Positions 57,735 to 64,000 of a stretch of 64,000 bases of DNA are shown here, piece by piece. A program made the translations under genes and the position numbers. Each line of letters begins with the position of its first letter. Position 1 is the stretch's first letter. This stretch comes from Tretioscincus oriximinensis (Eukaryota; Chordata; Lepidosauria; Squamata; Gymnophthalmidae): positions 1,617,078 through 1,681,077 of the forward strand of contig JAJVDF010000238.1 in assembly GCA_022410635.1 (NCBI GenBank), written 5' to 3'. Below the pieces are notes generated by a model that was not told the origin of the DNA, ran no database searches, and saw nothing but the letters and a program-made list of their open reading frames with translations.

Positions 57735-57998
57735 AAATATTTATTTATTTATTTATTTGTATTTATATCCCACCCTATACCCGAAGGTCTCAGGGCGGCC
57801 TACCATAGGGTGGCGCACATAGCTTTTGTTGCTTTCTCCACAAAAGACACCCTGTGGAGTAGGTGGGGCTGAGAGAGTTCAAAGAAATGTGACTGGGCCA
57901 AGGTCACCCAACTGACTTCATGGAGGAGTGGGGAATCGAACTGGGAGGCTAGCAGATAAGAGTCCCACACTCTAACCACTACACCAAACTGGCTCTTA
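57735..57998 (-). mobile_element. tRNA-derived SINE joined to an L2-type tail
   Basis: Read on the minus strand: tRNA-like head with A box tggtgtagtgg (57976-57986) and B box agttcgattcc (57932-57942), then the body 'gtgaccttggcccagtcaca' and 'tctcagccccacctactcca'. At about 57810 it passes directly into 'ggccgccctgagaccttcgg' 'gtatagggtgggatataaat' and an (AAAT)n tail. Other SINEs here end in (TTC)n; this one ends like the L2 LINE at 53768-54284, which fits an L2-mobilised SINE or insertion next to an L2 tail. Confidence 0.82.
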
Positions 57999-58429
57999 TA
58001 TAAATATCTCAACATATTTTATATAACAAGTGGTTTCCCCAAATTCAACACAAAATGTTACTTTTCATGAATATTGAAGTTGCATAATTATTCATTCCCT
58101 TTGTGACAAGGGTTGTTATTACTTGCTTTTGTGACATGCTGGAAATGTGATTTTTAGCCGGACACCAACTTCTGGCAGCATTTTTCAGAAATCCTAGTCC
58201 AGTGGGGAAAAGTGGAACTATAGTTAGAAGTCCCAGTTCAATGAACTTCTTCTCCCATGTCCCCTGGTTTGAATCCAGTNAATTATTCACTGCACAGTGA
58301 ACTGTTCCAAACCACAAGTTCCATTTCTCCTAATGGAAGGAGTTTGTTTAACCAGAAAGACCAGTGAAAAATACTGTATAGGCAACTGGCAACATAAGAT
58401 GGATATTATAAAACCATGTTTGTTGGCAC

Positions 58430-58850
58430 TATAGTACAGGAAAAGGAACATATAAAGATCTTTGGTGGGATTGCACAATGATACATGATTTCTGGGTAAA
58501 TATACAAAAAATTATTAATAATATAATGGAATAAGTAATAACCTGGAATAAAGAAATTTGNTTGTTCAAGGTAACTATATGAGAAATAACCGAAGAAAAG
58601 GATTTGTATTAGATCAACCAGTTGGAGACTGGTGAAGATGAGTGCATCAGGCAATTCTAATACGAATGTCATTTTAAAAAGCACTATAGCTTTTATCCTA
58701 TGATATAGGCTGATTGTGTGAAGTGGAGGATATGGTCTCGCCTACTCTGATTCTAGTCCATGGGTTTTGCCGGTGAGTGGAGGACGGGAAGATTATCATT
58801 TATTATCTTTTTTGTTATTTGAGTTTATTTTTGCAAAAATTCAATAAAAA
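58430..58850 (+). mobile_element. L1-clade LINE, decayed 3' end
   Basis: In one frame the sequence near 58460-58560 reads like the segment after the L1 cysteine knuckle (DLWWDCTMIHDFWVNIQKII), compare HMWYNCNEVAAYWNQVAAEI in the copy at 44144-44200. A 3' UTR with 'gtgagtggaggacgggaaga' and an end 'aaaaattcaataaaaaaacc' follow. Frameshifts and stops are frequent, and no target duplication is clear. Confidence 0.6.
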
Positions 58851-58984
58851 AACCAGCTAATATTGGAAGCCCATCTGACATGTGTGAGGGGCTGGAAGGA
58901 ATTATCAAAATGTAATGTTGATAATTATTTGAATTGATACAATTTGATATAATCAGAGAAAGAAGATTGTAACACTGCCCGCAC

Positions 58985-59195
58985 AGGCAAAAAAATTAAC
59001 ACTTGGACTCAAAACTGGACTGAGACCAGAGGAAATTCAAATAACTCTGGTTTAGCACATTTGTACCAGGGGTGAATTCCTGGTACACCTTTCCCTGTGG
59101 AATCAGTGTTGACTCTAACCATTTTCTGTTTACTTTAAACAGAAAAACAATGAGGGCAGGATTGACAGAGTCCGNTTTCAGTCCAGTGTTGGGAT
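58985..59195 (-). repeat. Dispersed repeat with CAGTCCA / ACACTGGAC ends, copy 2
   Basis: In complement it carries 'caacactggactgaaa', 'tttttctgtttaaagtaaac', 'gaaaatggttagagtca' and 'cctctggtctcagtccagtt', the same order as 38890-39075. The two copies differ internally. Probably a non-autonomous DNA transposon; superfamily unknown. Confidence 0.6.
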
Positions 59196-59966
59196 AGCGC
59201 CTGAGGATGCATCTTGATGTTTTCTTTCACTGCCCTTTCATAACATCGAGATACTTTCCACATGTAATTGCTAGGATACAGCAGTCATAGCTCTCTAAAA
59301 GGTCTTAATTTCAGACTATCATCCTAATGTATCTTTTTCAAGGCTTCATCTGTTCAGCCCCCCTTGCTATCAGGATAGGGAACCATAGTTTCTTTAAAAT
59401 TTCCCGAGCAGCAAGGAAATGAAGCATTTTAAANAGAGGAGGAGGAATTTCTTTTTAAAGTGAGGCAAGGGTAAAAGGGGTTGGGGGAGAGAACTGTGGG
59501 GAGAGACATAGCCCAGTGGCAAGTTTCTTTTCTTTTTAAAAACAAAACATTTCTCAAGAGATGAGAGAAGCTGGGAAAGAGACCACAGCAGGGCATTTTG
59601 AAATTGTATTTTTTTTACATGTTCTTTTTCTTAAAACAAAACATTTCTTGGAGGGGGAGATGGAGGGAAAAGACAATGTCACCACAGCCAATAACAAGAG
59701 AAAAGCAGCATTTCTGGAGGGCTTCTATCTCAAAGCCTCCTGCAATTTGTAGTGAAATGCATAAGGTTTCCTTCTCATTTCACTACAACTNCAGGGAGAA
59801 GACAGAAGCCTCTGGACTCACAGCTATGACGAATGTAGTTGTTTTATTTTGTGAGAGTGAGGAATAATGGAGCAAGAGGCAGCTGAGTGCAAAGAAACTT
59901 CTTCTTATACCCCTTATACTACCATCAAGACATGAGAGAAAATGAAGTAAATTAGGATGTCAACAT
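59196..59966. other. Intronic stretch, no recognised element
   Basis: Purine-rich in part (59440-59720); overlapping frames near 59561-59867 carry no known domain and include 'ttaaaacaaaacatttct' repeated about 100 bases apart (59536 and 59631). Confidence 0.45.
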
Positions 59967-60487
59967 TAGACTGACTATATTTTCTAAGACCCAAACCNGG
60001 GTAATTAATATTAATGCTAATTTGCATATTCGTAAATATGCAAATTACCCATCAACATGCATTCCCTTTCAAAATTCCTGCCTGGGAAATCGGTGAAGCA
60101 TGTGAGAGTTTTTTTAACTGTGTGAGAATTTTTGGAGTACATCAGAATTTTTTAAATTTTTTTACAGAGAGGAAGGTGCCTTCAGAAGCTGGCCTCAGTT
60201 GCCAGAATCCCCTAGTGGTGGTACAGCAATTTTCTTTGAAATGTGCAAGAAAGTTTTGAAATGTATGAGAATTTTTATTTTTTACTGAGGGGAGGTTGTC
60301 TTCAGGAGCTGGTCTCAGATGCCAGAGCCCCCTAGTTGTGCTGCAGTGAAGTTTTTTTTTCAAAAAATAAAAAAAAGTTATTTAATTTTTTTTCCTCAGC
60401 AAAAAATGGGGAAATGGCGTCTCCCCCTGGGAGGGTGGGGTAGACACCCCAAAACCGTGTTCCTCCCCCCAAAAAATGGTCAGCCTA
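59967..60487. mobile_element. hAT-like element (TAGACTGAC...GTCAGCCTA), copy 3, enlarged
   Basis: The longest relative (521 bp). It starts 'tagactgactatattttcta' and ends 'aaaaaatggtcagccta', flanked by the perfect 8-bp duplication gtcaacat (59959-59966 and 60488-60495). Its right third matches copies 1 and 2 (A/T-rich centre and 'agacaccccaaaaccgtgtt'). The left part is different, containing a hairpin 'taatttgcatatt'/'aaatatgcaaatta' (about 60017-60048) and two imperfect copies of a 70-bp block (60165-60238, 60284-60355). Confidence 0.8.
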
Positions 60488-60495
60488 GTCAACAT

Positions 60496-61591
60496 TGATT
60501 TTGTTCTGATCAAATTGGCTACCTAAACTATTCAATTTAGGCAACTACATTGTTACACTTGCTTTTACCCTAGGCTGAACTCTTTCCAGTCTTTCACCTT
60601 CCTGCAGCCAATTGGCAGCCAACAGGACTTGGCTGTGGCATAACACACACACACCCTTAAAAAAAAAACACATGAAAAACAAGCCAGGTTGAAGATTTAG
60701 CTACACTGCCCCTAGGAGCAGGTTATGCTTCGTTATATCATACACTTCTGTTTCCTGGGATGGGAACTCGATTTAGCTATAAGTCCTATTGATGAAAATT
60801 GTCTTTGGCATGAGTGAGGTTCCAATGTTCTTAAGTGTATTAAAAGCTTANGATGAGGTTTCACGTCCTGGCAATTTTATCAGCTGAATTTGTCCACTGA
60901 ACATAACTAGGGCAGGTTGAGGTATCCCCTGACAGCAAGCGACCATTATAGATCTACCCAAGATACCATGATTTCTTCTTGCCAACCCTGCTAAACATGA
61001 GACAATTGAGAACATATCTGCTTATTTCATAATTATTCCACATGTAACAATGCCTGCCTACTTCCTTTCGTTATTTTTCTCACAGTGAAATGACTTCAGG
61101 CATGCTTTAAGTGGGTTTACAACGAAACGAATCAGCTGACACTAGATAAGCATGGATGCCAGATTTCCTGGAAAACCATGGAATCCCTATTGGTAATTTA
61201 ACTACCTTTGCTGATGGTGGATCAGCAGAAATTCTATTTCTAGTTTTTTCATCTTTGTGTATACATTTAATATATCCTACCCTGGATAGCATTACCAAAT
61301 GTCAATATTTAGCACCCTTGTCTGTATTTTGGCAGGTGGGATATTCTTTGAGGGTGCTACAACTCCCATGAGCCTCAGCTTCTTTAAAATTTTCTATTTT
61401 GTTTTTGTGACTTGGTAACAAAATAGACAAATTCCCCCTAAGCACACACACACACAATAAAAAAATCTAACAAACATGTTGTTATAGATATGCTTTGGAA
61501 TATAACTCCCAGCTTATCATTGGCTNGGGAAGGAGCATCTCAAGACAACAGTGAAATGTTCCAAGTTTACTGCATTTGTTTAGTTTTGATC
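60496..61591. other. Intronic stretch, no recognised element
   Basis: AT-rich with (CA)n runs near 60644 and 61443. No coding or repeat signature is supported. Confidence 0.5.
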
Positions 61592-63013
61592 TTAAAAGCA
61601 AAGAAAGACAGCTCATAGTATTCATAAATGAAGCAAATTCTGACAATCTAATTATTGGTGCAAACCATTCTAATATTTACAGAAAATGTGACAAAAGTAA
61701 CTCTGATACCAGTTGCTCACCCAGACAGTAAGGCCATTATTCTAGATCAGACCTGGGCAAGGGGCGGCCTGAGGGCCACATGCGGCNCTCCTACTGTCTC
61801 TGACCGGCCCGCCCCTCTTAGCTNAGAGTTATATACAGTATTGGGTAGAACTGAGTTAACTATATTAATCCGGCCCTCTAAAACCACACCAACCCTTGGG
61901 AAAAATTAATTGCCCACCCCTGTTCTAGATGCTATCTTGGAACATGGATTTGCAACCCATTTGCTGGTGTAGANTATAACAGAATTCACCCAGATCCTTC
62001 CANCTTTGAATTCACAGGCAAATGTCANGTTCCATTTCCAGGATATACAGTAATCTGGAATAAGACCCTNTNCAGAAATGGCCTCAGAGAGAGGCAAGAT
62101 TAAAAAGAAGTATGGAAGCTTACATAGAGAATTCATTTTTAAACTGATGCTGGTAAGCTATCTCCCTGTACAAACATAGGTGTCTAGGTCATCCAGTAGC
62201 CTAGACATTATAGCCAAAGTAAACTTGGGCATAGAGGAGGGTTGGCCTGTAATTTGTTGTCTTCTGCAGTGCTTCATATTGCTGGGAAAAAGCATTGGAC
62301 TTTGGAGACTGAAGGCCTTTGTGTATGGTTGTGCGGAAGAGATACCTACTGACATGTCCTAACATTTGAGCATGGAAGAGGAAACTGAATTAGAAAGTAA
62401 ATTGGACTATCTCTAAATTGTATATAACTCTTGAAAGACAAAGGTATACTCGCATGTAATATTTTTCTTACNCGCCCATCCTAGCATGAACTAAATGCAT
62501 ATCCTGCAAACACCTCAAAAAGGCAGCTGTCATAGTATTTCCCCCAATGTAGCAAGATACACTATGCACAGTGCAATGCATGGTCATAGAATGATGCAGC
62601 CATGTAGGCATGGCAGGCAGCATTGTCACCCACTTGGGAATTTCTTACTAGAAACATCTCCAGAAGAGTAACATTTGCTTGCGTCCACANTGCAGTGACA
62701 AGCATGGTCACCATGCTATAATTGTGCCATTATCGCTTTCCCATTGACAGCAGAGTGGGCAGCAAACATAGGAATTAATCCTGCTAACCTACTTTTCATC
62801 TCCACTTACTTTTCATCCCCTTGTGGCCACCGAGNTTTGGGGCTGGTTGTCAGGCAGCAGATTTGAACACCTAGAATAAGGGCCTTACTCTCTGTGCGAG
62901 CAATTGGTGTCAGAGTTAGTTTGTCACATTTTCTGCAAATATTTCTGNAAATATTAGAATGGTTTGCACCAATAATTAGATTGTCAGAANCAGCCTTCTT
63001 TCTTTGCTTTTAA
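61592..63013. repeat. 1.4-kb unit with long inverted arms
   Basis: The left arm (61592-61747) and right arm (62871-63013) are inverted copies. Both carry, in opposite orientation, 'gacaatctaattattggtgc', 'aaaccattctaatattt', 'cagaaaatgtgacaaa' and 'agtaaggcc', with differences: about 20 extra bases in the left arm and a short AAATATT duplication in the right. The inner 0.95 kb shows no ORF of note. It could be a foldback transposon or an inverted duplication; no terminal target duplication is seen. Confidence 0.8.
61748..61922. mobile_element. hAT-like MITE (CAGACCTGGGCAA...TTGCCCACCCCTG)
   Basis: A 175-bp element with complementary ends 'cagacctgggcaa' and 'ttgcccacccctg', flanked by the perfect 8-bp duplication ttctagat (61740-61747 and 61923-61930). 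The 'gggcggcctgagggccacat' 'gcggc' block resembles the ends of Charlie-type hAT elements as I recall. It lies at the inner edge of the left arm of the 61592-63013 inverted repeat. Confidence 0.88.
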
Positions 63014-64000
63014 AATAAACAAATAAACTCACAAATTTTATATGATAAATTTGTACAAGCACAATGTGGTTTTCCACCTATCCTATTTTTAATCCAGAAA
63101 TTTAAAAAACCCTCCTGTTTTCAGGTACAGCTATATCCCTTGGTTTATGTCAGCAGAGAGCTTTTAAATAACATATTCTATGAGCTGATTATTCTGATTT
63201 AAGTTGCTGTCATCAGAAGAAAGAAAGGGGTTCTTGTTCTTTCTTGGAATAAGCCAGCTGATTGCAAGCAAGTGGTTCTCATTCACAGAGTTTGGAAAAA
63301 TTGCTTCTTGGAAGATTATGGGAGCTATAGTCCACAAAATACGTTTTTTCATTATTCTGTCTTTTTTCACTTCAAACTGTTTTTAGTACAGTAGTAGAAA
63401 TAGCATATAAGTAGTGTACTTGGTCCTCATTGACATTGTCTTCAACTGTGTTAAAGACATGTAAAATTGTGATCTGTGTTTTCAACATGGTTATGCAGAT
63501 CCTCTTATTGTTGGTCTGTAGCATAATTCCAGGANCAACGTAGGCACAGAAGAATACATAGCATTACTGAAGTGCTAATATTTACCCTGGCNGGAGTGGC
63601 TCATGAAGCTTCTCCANTCAGTGCTTAGGTTTCTCACTGTTTATCCACTCATATCAAAATGATTTTCATTTTATGTTGCCAGGCCTCAATAAAGGCAGTG
63701 AGCATAGATTTAGGCTTTGCTGGGAAAAGCCAAAAGTCTCAGGCCATGCTTCACTTTTTCAGTTTCTTCCTCATAACTGTTGTGTCTCCAGATGCTTATA
63801 TATCTCCATTCAAAGGACTATGGTTGAGGCNCTCACTCTCTGTGCACTTTCTCACATCTTCAACTCCAGCCACCAGGAGTGTGTGCTACTGCTGTAAAGG
63901 TTATTGGATGCTACTGTCAGTCAAAATTCATACCTTTGGGCAGCCCACAGAGGCNTCGTTTGAGATTTTGACAAGCTATGACCTAAAATGGTGGATTAGA
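63014..64000. other. Intronic stretch to the window end
   Basis: AT-rich, with several N positions. Overlapping small ORFs at 63164-63386 and 63673-63897 show no known domain. No ARHGAP31 exon is seen. Confidence 0.5.

Larger units (their letters stand above)
2852..64000 (+). other. ARHGAP31: Presumed ARHGAP31 intron 1 (5' part)
   Basis: Everything after the donor at 2852 is AT-rich and full of decayed transposons. I looked for a continuation beginning with the family's VPQVLKSCAEF-type segment and saw none. The first intron of this gene is long in other vertebrates as I recall, which fits. An exon under about 60 codons could still have been missed by eye. Confidence 0.6.

Noticed and set aside
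57932..57986. tRNA-like A and B boxes
   Set aside because: They belong to a SINE head; the following sequence does not fold into a tRNA and continues into a SINE body.

Overview
The window looks like a piece of a squamate reptile (lizard-type) nuclear genome. It has long non-coding stretches, CR1, L2 and L1 LINE fragments on both strands, tRNA-derived SINEs ending in (TTC)n, and several families of small DNA transposons. The taxon is inferred from repeat content only; I cannot name a species. Isolated N bases recur roughly every kilobase.

Only one host gene can be named with confidence. A short coding exon at 2752-2851 (+) encodes the first 33 residues of a protein that matches, from memory, the N-terminus of ARHGAP31 (CdGAP), a GTPase-activating protein for Cdc42 and Rac1. 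It ends at a GT splice donor in phase 1. Upstream (about 1735-2751) is a GC- and pyrimidine-rich region that I read as promoter plus 5' leader. It holds three short upstream ORFs and a G-run cluster just before the start codon. The rest of the window (2852-64000) is then most simply the large first intron; I found no second ARHGAP31 exon.

The intron is mostly transposon debris. The best-preserved elements are a 5'-truncated L1 at 41886-44717 with a 14-bp target duplication, its ORF2 broken at a triplicated 38-bp repeat; a second L1 tail at 35723-36279 with a 19-bp duplication; and a CR1 at about 46650-47824 encoding part of a reverse transcriptase. About a dozen CR1 3' ends lie on both strands, two of them (39453-39642) forming an inverted pair.

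Small elements are the most interesting part. (1) Six copies of a short repeat carry a hammerhead-ribozyme-like core; two are near-perfect foldbacks, one inserted with a 12-bp target duplication. (2) Three copies of a TAGGCTGACC-ended foldback element, two with perfect 8-bp target duplications typical of hAT transposons, one nested inside another transposon. (3) A different hAT-like element at 61748-61922 sits in one arm of a 1.4-kb inverted repeat whose other arm keeps the unoccupied site. (4) A SINE at 48735-49136 is flanked by an unusually long 43-44-bp direct repeat.

An antisense segment at 18386-18952 looks coding and is bounded by splice-like signals, but I could not identify it. I found no CRISPR array, rRNA or tRNA gene.
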